Positions 22,356-33,300 of a DNA stretch of 64,000 bases are shown piece by piece. The DNA is from Golubevia sp. BC0850. Lineage: Eukaryota > Basidiomycota > Exobasidiomycetes > Golubeviales > Golubeviaceae. The notes beneath the pieces were generated by a model. It saw only the letters and a list, made by a program, of their open reading frames with translations, searched no databases and was not told where the DNA came from. The position numbers were made by a program, and so were the translations under genes. The first letter of the stretch is position 1, and each line of letters starts with the position of its first letter. The stretch is taken from NCBI GenBank assembly GCA_012976225.1, contig JAAVVG010000004.1, positions 558,001-622,000 of the forward strand, in the 5' to 3' direction.

Positions 22356-23557
22356 GACTTAGCGGAGCGAGGTCTGTTCTAGGTGGGTGGAGCAATCGGG
22401 CGTTTGGCAGCTCACACTTTTTCTTGAAGTTGTGATGGAGAGTCTTGAGTGTATTAGTCAGTGTCTGTCAGTCTTTCAGGGGGAAAACGACAAGACGGCC
22501 ATGTATTTGTGTATAGGAACTGGAAAGGGTCTTGGCTTCAGATGGCAGGCTTGCGAAGAAAAGTCCAAGAGCGAGAGAAGGGATGTAGCTGCTATACATG
22601 CAAAGGAGAGAAAATTGTAGGTTCAGCAAACGTGGCAACATAACAGCAGCGTTCAGAGAGAAACAGAAGACAAGGGTAGACGCAGGAGAACTGAGAATCA
22701 AGCCTTTAACGGAATCATTTCATTTGCTCTAACCTGTCTGATTCGGTTCTTACCAACCTTTGGATATCCGATTACTTCTCCCTACTTTGATATGGTCTGA
22801 CGGAGAAGAGTCCAGCTCGTCTTAAGCTGACTTGCTGACTTCTTGCGTCTGAACGAAAAAAGCCCGAGTTACGATTTGAGATCTTGCGATGGTGGGAATG
22901 AGGTTTTTGAAGATAAGACCTCGAGCTGAGATGCTCAATTGACTTTGAAGAGAGAGAACAAAGGAAAAGAGAGAGAAAGAGACTGCGAGAGAGATCGAGA
23001 TCAGATTTCACAGAACGAAGGTCGAAGGTCGACAGTCAGTAAAGGATGAAAGGGGGTTTTCACCAACAACGGGAATCTCACCAGAGTGAAAGCCTTTGAG
23101 TTTTCTGATTCGGTTTCAAAAAACACTTTTTGGGGGAGAGAAAGAGGGAAGGAAGAAGCGAGCACACTTTTTGAGGTGACTTTTCTTCGTCGCAGCCTGC
23201 TTTCTCCTTCATAGGCCCCTATCCGACTCTTCCCCTTTGGGCTGCCAATCTGGTGATTCTGGTGGTCACCTTATGATTTGGAAATCCACGAGACTTCGTA
23301 ATGGGAGGAGTTAGCCTGAAGAAGGTGAAGATGAGCGGTTCGCTCTTCCTCTTCATGACCGTACACTAGATTTCTACGAAACAGTTTCCAATTCGACATG
23401 TTCAATAACACCAGAAAGCGAGAATAAGCCCATATGAAATTATCAAAAAGAAAGTGTTGAAAATGAAGCAACGAATCAGCGCCTCATTTCGTATTTACAT
23501 AAGCTGGTGGGTCGGAAATTTACACCTAAAACAAACATTTACAGCCACATTTCTAGT
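22356..23557. other. Intergenic, no supported gene
   Basis: More than 1 kb lies between the F-box gene and the 3' end of BSD2, with only short, unsupported frames on both strands. A minor purine-rich tract lies at about 22925-23000. Confidence 0.5.
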
Positions 23558-25928
23558 CTAACCTATCAGCCCGACACTCCTCATATCTCTCAGCAGCCTG
23601 CTTTCATGATTGCTGTTTCCAGATTCACGTCGTCCTCCATCTTCATCATCCGAATCGTTCTCAGCGTCTCTCAATCCGTTCTCCAGATCTAAGTTATAAC
23701 CTTCTGTATTTCCGACTCCATCTCCTCTTTCAGAAACGACGCCTAACCTTCTTCCTAATCCAGGGAAGACAATCCAATCTTCAGCCGAATGACTAGCTTC
23801 CCTCCCATTATTGTTAGTAGATAATCTAGCTCTCAACCTTTCGATTAATGACATTCCATCAGTTTCAGCATTAGCAGTTGTAGTGGTAGTTTCATTTTCG
23901 TTTTCAGCTCTTTCTCTCTCTCTTCTTGCACCATCGACTAATTGTTTACCCCATCTATGAACTCTCCAATAAGATAGCAAAGAACTCAAAAGAATAAACC
24001 AACCTACGATCATCAAGACGTAGGACAACCATTCACTTGAATCTTTCAAGTTTTCACTAATTGAATTGTGACCTCCCACAGAAGCTTCTGCTCCAGGAGA
24101 ATCAGCTGAAGCTGCAAAAATGTCTGCTAAGGAATGAGGAGCTGAAGTTGGTTCTTGTCTTGCGGAAGGAGAAGCAGCTGGGACTTCGATCTCAATATCT
24201 CCTCCCCACCAAGTGTGAATTGTTGAAGTGGTCGAACCATTTGGATTGACGTTGTTGGAAGCGGGATCTCCAGATGAGGATCCATCTTCTCCTTCAATAG
24301 ATCGAGTTCGTAAGTAGAAACCATATTGGATCAAGGTGATTCCCAAACCTGCTCGAGAACCGCATTTTGAGGCGTGAGTGGTGTGAAGTAGATAGGTTAG
24401 GAGGAAACCTGTAAATAGAGGTGAGGGTAGAAGCGAGAGGTAGACATCGAGGATTAGCACGTGATGCCAGCTTCTCTCTATCCGACTGAGTCTCATTGAA
24501 ACTTCGTATGATACTACTCACCAACAAATTGAAAACAGACCGAAACCAGCAAATTCCAGGCAAACCCGAAGAGATTTCCGACCGGTAAACCTTCGACGAT
24601 TAAATCCTCGATTTCACCAACTGTAGTTCCACCTGGAGTCCAACCCATTCCACCTGGAGCAAGAGGATGGAAAGCTCCTCCCAATCCTGGAGCTCCAATG
24701 ATGGCTGTTTCCCAATATGGAGGAGCTGAGTCGGCAGCGGCTGAGGTGTAGGTAGGTGGGAGAGCTGAGTCTTCCTGTGAAGCAATGAGACGGAAGCAAG
24801 AGACAGAGAGGAGAATCAAAATCAGCGATCAGAAAAAGGGATCGGACAGGGAAAAGGAGAAACGGTCAGGAATGGTCGAGGAACAGCTTCCGATATCGAA
24901 GGTAAGATCCGCAACTGTCGAGACTCCAAGTGCCAATCCTTCCTACGACTTGCTCCAGTAGATGAAGAAAATCCTACTGTTGATCTAACCTGCATCTTGC
25001 CCTCCAACCCTCCTGGAGAGAACGGCCCTCTCTGCTCTTATCACACTCAGTCCCACTTGCCCAACTCTCCAGCAACCTTTCCTAAGGAACTCACCAAATC
25101 ATCATCTTCTCCTCTATCCTCTGCTCCATCAGCTGCTCTAGTCCTTCTCCTTCTCTCAGGTTTAGCATTCAAATTTGCAAACACACCATCCTGAATCGTT
25201 CCACCTCCCATAACACCTCTCCTCCTTCCATTCCCATTAGCACTTCTATTCCCATTTCCATCTTCTTGAGATAAGGTTGAATAAGTAGCACCAGGAACTC
25301 TCATTCCAACGAATCTACCAAATCTACCTAACAGGAACCTGACTTTAGATAAGTTGTTTTGTTCATCTCCATGAGGAGAGGAAGAAGATTCACGATCAGT
25401 TTGTTGAACAAATCTTGAAGATTCTGAAATGGATTGATCTGGGTTCTCATCCTCTTCGTTGGAATCGAAGACTACAGTTCTTGATGAAGGGTTTGGTCTG
25501 GAATGGTTGTTGGAGGTTGATGAGAAATAAGAGGGGGATTCGAAATCGTAACTGCTTCCTTCTTGGTTTCTGTTCGGGTTGACATTACTATTGGTATAAG
25601 TAGTTGATGTTAAAGGATCTCGAAAACCAGAATTGCTAGTAGTCGTTGAGTTGTGATCCGGGATAGCATCTCCAGCATCGAAAAATACGTCATCTCCTCC
25701 TCCTCCTCCAGCTCCCCCGCTTCTACCATCGCTGTTATTGTATGATCCAGATTGATTTGAACTCAGCCTATGTGATTCTTCCCAAGTAGAGGTTTGATCA
25801 TCTTCATCTCCAGAATCGAAAGCGGCTTCTAATTCAGATCGTCTGTTCCTACTACTACTGGCTCTGCTGTTGTTTGAAGGTAATAAGGACTGAGATTGAG
25901 ATTGATCTTGAGAGTTGGTTCTATTCAT
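23558..25928 (-). CDS. BSD2: BSD2-like Rsp5 adaptor (NDFIP family), 645 aa
   Basis: Three exons (25928-25095, 24774-24522, 24408-23558) give 645 residues. The core reads LPPTYTSAAADSAPPYWETA (a PPTY motif that binds the WW domains of Rsp5/NEDD4), then VEGLPVGNLFGFAWNLLVSV and FVGFLLTYLLHTTHASKCGS, then RAGLGITLIQYGFYLR and a third helix SYVLMIVGWFILLSSLLSYW. This is the three-helix Bsd2/Tre1/Ndfip fold of the Golgi-endosome membrane, which recruits the ubiquitin ligase to metal transporters and misfolded membrane proteins. The N-terminal 280 residues are acidic, Ser/Asn-rich and disordered, and the C-terminus is also acidic, so it is longer than the yeast protein. The start is the first ATG in the open frame. 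Confidence 0.92.
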
Positions 25929-26099
25929 TCTATTGCTGACAGAGGGTATTGATTCGGTGTGAAAGTAGAAGAGAGTTCGGTGATAAGCCAACCTTTTGAG
26001 GGTAGGCTCAGTTCAGAGGATGAGGCCTGAGGTTTCCGATCTTCTGGGGTGCTGATTAAGTGTATGTTGGTATGAAGATTAGAAAAGAGTCAAAGTATG

Positions 26100-26522
26100 T
26101 TATTGGTTGTGAATGGTAGGGAGCAGGGGAGGAGGGCCAAGACTAAGCTGTACTATATAATACATCGTGGAAGGGTAAGTAAGCTGAGATGGAGCAAATC
26201 GCGCTTCAACGGTTGAAACATCCCTCTTCGGTCTCTTAAGACTCTTATCTTCTACTACAGTTGAAACATTGATGCGAGAAGAATTTTTGAATCTAAGCTG
26301 GTATAAGTCTGAGCTTCCTGAGTGGGACTTCTTTCGACTCATGGTTGCATCATCCTTCGCCGACTTCAAGGACGGAGAGGGACCACATAGGGTTGTTTGT
26401 CGAAGGACTTCTACCATTTTCTGACATACATTTGGTGTGAAGGTAACTTCGACCAGACTATGGGGAGAGTCGGCGGTGCTTACACCGTATGCCAGAGGGA
26501 CGCAAGTAACTTGACCGCACAT
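26100..26522 (-). CDS. Unknown ORF, duplicated at about 36 kb
   Basis: The ATG at 26522 (MCGQVTCVPLAYGVSTADSP) opens about 140 codons including NVCQKMVEVLRQTTLCGPSP and KKSHSGSSDLYQLRFK, ending at 26100. The frame stays open about 50 codons upstream with a hydrophobic Phe/Leu stretch but lacks an ATG there. A clearly related, damaged copy lies on the opposite strand at about 35930-36290. No domain is recognised. The spread of similarity suggests a small gene family or a mobile fragment. Confidence 0.4.
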   Translation of the reverse strand: MCGQVTCVPLAYGVSTADSPHSLVEVTFTPNVCQKMVEVLRQTTLCGPSPSLKSAKDDATMSRKKSHSGSSDLYQLRFKNSSRINVSTVVEDKSLKRPKRDVSTVEARFAPSQLTYPSTMYYIVQLSLGPPPLLPTIHNQ

Positions 26523-26849
26523 TTCTGGGGTTCGAATCAGATCTTGCGATTGGCTCTTTTCGAAAGAAGTCCTTTCCTGCACGTCGATTTGCAGCAGGTA
26601 AAGCAGAAATACAAGAAAAAAGACTAGAAGAGGGGGAAACTCAAAGATCAAGAAGAGTCCATAAGTTGCCACCGAGATTGGAAAGAGAAGATGAGGAAGA
26701 GACTCGCCTCGCCGCCTAACTCATGGCAACTACTAGTCTTGGAAAGGGAAAGTTGGATTGCCTACATTTGGAGAGGTAAGGGAGTGATCTGAAAAAGTGC
26801 TAAGTCATGTAGAGTGTATCTAGGCCAAAATGTAAGGTTGACTTCATCC

Positions 26850-28581
26850 TTACATTTCAAGGGCTTTCTGAGCCATTTCGAGTGCTCCTTCCCTAGTTTG
26901 ATTTCCTTGAGAGAACAAAAAGGGAGAGAACAGAGAAAAAAGAAGACAGAGGAACACATGAGTGATTGTGATCTTGCTTGAAGCTAGACTTGGTAGATTG
27001 TCAAACTTTTCCCCAAGCGTCTCACTAAACATCAAAGCACTTTCTTTCAGAAACGAAAGGAAAGCAATGAAAACTCACCTCCAATGAAGCCACTAGCATG
27101 AACGAAAATCCCACCTTGAATTCCCATCTTTTCAGTCAAAACCTGATCTCTAAGACCTCTCCATTCTTCAGGTAAACCTTTCCTAGAAACAAAACTATCA
27201 ATACTTTCAGGTACGCATTGAATTCTCCATTTGTTACTTTCATCAGGATAAACCACATAAAGAATCTTTCCTTCAATTCCACCTTGCAAAACCTTTTCCA
27301 AACTAAATAAATGATCTTTCCAACTTGCATATCCATCGAAAACCAAAACTCTACCTTCTTTATCTCCACTTTTTTCAACTCTGTCTTTGATTGTATTTTC
27401 AACAATTTCTCTTGCAGGTAACCAGCTTTTGAATGCATAATCCAAACGATCAAAGAATTCTCCACCGGCTAAACTGGATGCTTTTTCGAAACGTAGGTTT
27501 GAGTCCTCTTCTGATGAGGTCTCATTCCAAGATGGATTTAAGTGAGCTACTCGTGATGATAAGTCGGTTTTTGAAATATAGGAAGGAGTGGAAGATGGAT
27601 GTTGTGGGATTCCATTGTCGATTCCATCGATGGCTTGAATGAAATCGTCGTAGAGTTTTAAGTGGAGAAGTGGGATCGTTGGAGATGAAGCTGGTAGTGA
27701 TAGGTGGGCGGAAATGATTTGAGGACCGAAATGTCTGGAATAAGGGAAGCAAGGCGAGAGGAAGGTTAGAAGGAAGATAGAGATGGGGTGGGAGGGGAAC
27801 TCTCGGAGCTTAGAAACAAATGATCCTGGGCAGATCAACTGATTGAATTTGAAACCCTCAGATTCTTTAAAGCTCAACTTAAATCAAAGGGAAGGGAGGA
27901 TCTCTGCGTAAAGGTACTCCTTTCTTCCCATTCTACTCTTTCCCTCCTTCTTCCACTCCTCGTCCCTTTCGATTTACAACCTCATTCCCCTTCTGTCATC
28001 AAGCTCCTTCTAGTCTTAGCCAGTTCTTTAAGCCGTATATTTTCGAATCCAATTCTCTTTCTCCTTCTCCATACTCACTTCCAGACCAAACCAGCACTAC
28101 TCAATTTAATCTTATGCTCCTTATCGAAGACCTCTTCGAAACCTCTTTGATGATGATCGAACCTGAGTCTTTCTGCATCGTACTCTGCTCCAACGTCTAC
28201 TACGATGGTGGCTTGAGAGATTAGAGCTGGATCTCTGGTTCTGGTCAGAGCTGGAGGGTAGGCGTGGGAAAGAAGAGAGAGGTGAGGTTGAGAGAGAAGG
28301 TCAGATTGAGATTTGAATCAGCAGGAAATTGAAAAAAAAAAAGTGTTGAAAAAAAGGTGTTGAAAACTAGGTAAAGAGAAGGGGTAAAGAGAAGGGGAGA
28401 ATAGAGGAAGAGATGGGAAGAATAAGAATTGAAATGACTCTGACTTACGTAGATGTTTGAATTGATCCAACTTTCTGAGTAAATTGACAGCCAAAGCTTC
28501 ATCTGCATGATGAGTTCCTGAATGAGTCAAAATTCCAATATCCAGCTTTGGTCGTTTAGAGTCGACAGTTGAAGAAGACAT
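26850..28581 (-). CDS. MYG1: MYG1-family DHH-type exonuclease, 338 aa
   Basis: Four exons (28581-28449, 28250-28079, 27734-27079, 26905-26850) give 338 residues. The family hallmark GILTHSGTHHADEALAVNLL is near the N-terminus, followed by TIVVDVGAEYDAERLRFDHH (the DxG and DHH metal-binding motifs), ASWKDHLFSLEK, and the C-terminal LPEEWRGLRDQVLTEK and FVHASGFIGGNQTREGALEM. MYG1 proteins are metal-dependent 3'-5' RNA exonucleases of nucleus and mitochondrion. The chosen ATG (MSSSTVDSKRPKLD) is directly upstream of the conserved core. The open frame extends further upstream through a Ser/Thr-rich stretch that could be a targeting presequence, but its only ATG overlaps the RIB5 leader. It is divergent from RIB5. 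Confidence 0.92.
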
Positions 28582-28848
28582 TCTAGTGAGACTGATACTT
28601 CTACTTGGACTTGTACTTGTCAAAGTTGAGGGTTGCAAGATTGAAGTTGACTTTGTTGAACAAAGCGGGATCACCGATTTGATTGAAGATAAGATTTGGG
28701 TGGCTTGTAGTCGATTCAGCTTGGAATGTTTGGATTGGAATATTGGAATTGGATTGAAAAGAGTAAATTCAGTCAATTCCTTTCCTTCTGCTCTTCCCTC
28801 CACCAACATCAACATCACCATCTCTATCTCTATCTATTCTGCTCAACG
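28582..28848. promoter_or_regulatory. Bidirectional promoter MYG1/RIB5
   Basis: The two ATGs point away from each other with 267 bp between them, so both promoters must lie here. No clear TATA box is visible. Confidence 0.7.
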
Positions 28849-30097
28849 ATGTTCACCGGATTGATCGAATTACTCTGCCCAATCTTATCAATTGAACCGA
28901 TCGACCATTCAAGTTCTGGAGGAGGTGGACATTCAATCACAATCGGAAATGCCACTGAAATCCTAACTGATTGTAACAAGGGTGATTCAATCGCTGTTAA
29001 TGGTTAGTCAACAATCTACTACTCGTGACTAAAACTTCAAGCGAATCAGATCACATCTGCTGATCAATTCATATCTTCTAATCGACATTCAGGAGCTTGT
29101 CTGACAGTCACTGAGTTCACAAAGGATTCTTTCAAAGTAGGTCTCGCTCCTGAAACTCTGAAGAAGACCAACTTCGGCCAGATGAAAGTTGGGGATAAGG
29201 TGAATTGTGAAAGAGCTATGAGTGGGGACAAGAGGTTTGGAGGTCATGTCGTACAGGTGAGTAAGCCAAAGAAGCTGAGAAGGTGGGATGGAGTTGAGAG
29301 GAGGTGAGGCTGGAAAAGGTTGGATAGTAGGATTCGATGACTACGTACTAGATAAGAACGGGTTTCTCACCAAAGAATTCGAGCTCGAAGAAGGTTTCGA
29401 GGACTATACGAGGTATCAAGAGGATGAGTCACCCAGGTGATTCAGATTCTTATCAACAGCTCTTCCTCCTCTCGAAGAAGTTCATTTCTCTGATAGCGTA
29501 ATTTGTGAAAATTTGGAAATACTGACTCAATCAGCTGTATGCAGTTTTCAAAGAAAGGAATGACTCGTCTCAAAACCTCCAATCTCTGACCCTCTCTCCT
29601 GGACTCTCTCTCTCTTCTCTTTCCCGCCCTCCCATCTCTCTCATATTTTTCCCATTCATCAGGGTCACGTAGACACCACAGCCTCAATAATCTCGATCCT
29701 CCCAAATAACAATGCCTTAACCCTAACTTTCCGTCTAACATCCTCAAGTTCTTTACCTTCACCTTCATCTCTCACTTCTCTATTGATTCCAAAAGGTTAC
29801 ATCACAATAGATGGTGCAAGTCTTACCTTGATTGATGTTAGTCCTCCTGAAGGTGGTTCTTTATCTGCAGAAACAGAAGCAGCTGGAGATAAAAATGAGA
29901 TAGTAGAATTTTCAATCATGTTGATCTCTCATACTCAAGAGATTATAGGTTTACCTTCAAAGAAAGTTGGGGAGAAAGTCAATATTGAATTTGATGTGAT
30001 GGGGAAGTATGCGGTTAGAAGTAAGGGAGTTGAAAAGGTTGAGTTGGAGAAGATGGTAAGGGAAATCGTGGGCAAGGTTTTGGAGGAGAAGCAATAA
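28849..30097 (+). CDS. RIB5: Riboflavin synthase, 250 aa
   Basis: Three exons (28849-29002, 29093-29256, 29663-30097) give 250 residues. The protein starts with the invariant MFTGLIE and has two lumazine-binding repeats: SIAVNGACLTVTEF with NCERAMSGDKRFGGHVVQGH, and GYITIDGASLTLIDV with the helix FSIMLISHTQEI. It dismutates two 6,7-dimethyl-8-ribityllumazine molecules into riboflavin and the pyrimidinedione, the last step of vitamin B2 synthesis, as a cytosolic trimer. The second repeat has a Ser/Pro-rich insert (SSSSLPSPSSLTSL), so it is slightly longer than usual. The last intron is about 406 nt, long for this window. Confidence 0.95.
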
Positions 30098-30321
30098 ATC
30101 TTGGTTTGCATCGATCGGTTTCTCTTGTTTCTTAGTTCCAGATTCGAATTAAGGATGATCGTTTAGAGGCGAGATGAAGAGGTTTTCATCTCGATTTCAC
30201 AAGATCCCTTACGCGCTGGAACTCTTCTAGCTCTCGCTCGGTGATACTCAGATTTCGAAAATGTATTTGATTTGGAGTCATTTATGATTTGAAAAAACAA
30301 AAAATCTCGATTCCAAAGGAT

Positions 30322-33300
30322 CTAAACACATCTTTGTTCCACAGCTAAACTTCTGAAAACCGATTCTTCTCTTGCGATCAACTCCTCAGGACTACCCTTC
30401 TCAATCAATCTTCCATTAGACATCACCAGAATCTGATCAAAATTTCTGATGAACTGAACCCGATGAGCCACAGCTATTATCGTGGTATTTTCGAAAGATG
30501 TTGCCTGTCGACGAGAGTTAGAAGAGAAGAAGGTTCAATCAGACCAATACCCTCGAAAGGGTCTCCTCAAAAATGAGGAAGACTCACGATGATCTTTTGC
30601 ATGGCCAGATCGGTTGCTTCATCCAAAGCGCTAGAACTTTCGTCCAAGACCAAAATCTTCCTCTTTCTCAAAATGGCCCTCGCAAGCGACAGCAGTTGAC
30701 GCTGGCCAGGTGTCGTTACAATTGATCCAGAGAGAACAGTTTCTAGGTGATCTGGTAACTTTTTCACAAAAGATCTTAACTGAACTTTAGAAATTGCATC
30801 CCAAAGTTCACGGTCTTCGAGAGATCCTTCTGGGTCTAGATTTGATCGGACACTTGTGTTGAGAAGGACTGCGGAGGAGAAAACAAGGAAGATGTTGGAT
30901 TAAAACAACCTCTGTGAAGGAGACATTGAAGAAAGCTTTTGATGACTTACGAGGCGTTTGTGAAATGATGGTCATGTTGCTCCTAAGAGATTGAACGCTC
31001 AGTTCGGAAATGTCAATGCCATCCAACAAGATTCTACCACTTTGAGGTTCGAGCATCTTGCAGAGTGCTAAAAGTAGAGTACTCTTTCCACTTCCACTTC
31101 TACCAACTATCCCAATTCTGGATGAAGGTGGAATAGAGGCACTGAACTCTTGGAGGGTCGGTTCCAATTCTTGTCTGTACCTGACAGTAAGATTCTCGAT
31201 TTCGATTTTTCCTTTCACTTCAGAAGGTTCAAGATTTAGTTTCTTGGATCCCACTTCTTCTTCTTGTCTGAGACTTGCCATTTGCTGGATTCTTTCGATT
31301 GCTACGGCACCTATTTCCATCTCTGTTATCCGAGAAAGAGATTTTTCTGTTGAGCTCAAGAACGCGAGAAATGAAAAGCGTTCATTCACTCACCACTATA
31401 AGCGATCATAAGACGATTGAGTGACCCTCCGATCTGAGTTGCAGAGACCAAAGCTACTCCTAGGAGGCCAACCGAGGAGTTGTTCCTGAGTAAGACAACA
31501 ATCAGTACCAAGGCGACGTTGACGACCATCCCTAGAAGATTTAGAGAGGTCATTAGCCATCGTCGAGCTGCCCAAAGATAGTAGAAGGGTTTTTGACTGG
31601 CGTTGATTAATTTGTAGTTCATAGTGCTGAATTGCTCTTCACTGAGAGAAGCTCGCAACGTTGATAAACCTTGGACCGTTGTGCACTCAGCGAAGGTGGA
31701 GTAGAGTGGAGACTTCTGATTCAATTCGAGCCTTCGTAGGGTACGGCTCTGAGAAGAAGAAAAGGGAAGGAAAAAAAGGGGGGGTGAGTCAAAAGGTCGC
31801 AACATGCTAGACCATCAGAATGCGCTTACGCATGGAATGTAGATTCGCTGTAAGCAGAGATAGATAAAAGATAGAAAAGAGAAAACTGTAGTATAGCGGG
31901 AATTTCGAGAGTGAGCTTCATTATGCTGAGCTCTTGGGAACATAAAGACATGGATCACTCACCCAGTAACAGATACGGAGCTGGAATGCTAGTTACAACG
32001 ACGTTGGCAATCAAAAAGCTGCCATTGAATATTACGTTCAAAGCGGCTAGGGGAAGCTCGAAGTCAATAAGGAAGAGAATCTGAGAAAAGTTGTTCAGGA
32101 TATGGCCCACGCTTTCAGATTCAAAAGTGGAGATCGAAGCTTTCATTAACCCCTTGAGCTCTTCTGCGTGAAGTTCTTGACCTGAATTAAAAGTCATAGG
32201 TCCTAGAAAGATCCAAAATGCAATCCCACTCGTCATGGCGACAGAAAGGCCAACCAAGACCGTACCTGCGAAAAATGAGTCTCTACAATTTGTAATAGAT
32301 TCCTCGTTGATAGTAGCCCAGGCTTGAAGAAGGAGTTGGAGTCCCACTGTACCACATGAGCTGAGTGCAGTGCAGAAACAGAGAATGACAAACAGCGGGG
32401 TACCCGAGACTTGAATCCAGTTTTTGTAGATCTTCCAGCCAACACCTCTAGCTGTAGCTTCTTGATTGTCGTTATTTTGAGGCTTAGTATCGAGCTGAAC
32501 ATCGGTGACGAGTTGGTTCCTGTACTCTGTCTTCTGAGGTGTTGGCTTGAGGATAGTGTCCTTTCCTTTCATCGATAGATCGGAGAACTTGCCAGACTCT
32601 GCAATTTTTCCTCCTTCCAGGCGAATGACCAGCTCACCAAGTGGAAGAAGATGAACAGAATTGGTAGCCATGACGACAGTTTTTGAGAGCAGAAGTCCTC
32701 GAGGCCCGAAAAGACTGTCCCAGATCCAAGCAGCAGTGGCGGCGTCGAGAGATGCGAGAGAATCGTCCAGCACTGACGGAAGAAGAATGGATGAGAGATT
32801 GATACCCTCGTCGATGCTTCTTGGACTCTAACCTTACTCACCGAAGGTATCAGCACGACTGTAAAGAGCTCTGCAGAGACCAACTCGACTTCGCTGTCCA
32901 CCAGACAAGTTCGAAGCAATTGTTCGATCACCAGAATCCAGCTCTAACAAATCGATATCCAGAGCTGTTGCCTTGAGACAGATTTTGTAGTACTCCTGAT
33001 CAAACTCAGAGGTGAAGATAATGTTTTCTTGAATGGACAGGGAGTTTTGAAGCCAGACATCCTGAGAAAGGTAGGCTACCTGCCCAGAAAGGTTTCGACT
33101 CAATGAGCCTTGAGTCACATGTAGCTCTCCTAGAATCGCGTTGAGGAAAGACGATTTCCCTGAGAAGGTGGAAAGAGACGCACAAGAGCTAAGCTTTGAT
33201 AGCTGTCGGTAGTTTCCTATCCGGGAAGTCCATCTCAACTTCAAACAGTTCACTCACCACTTGAAACACGACCACAAACAATTGTGAGAGCATTGATTGG

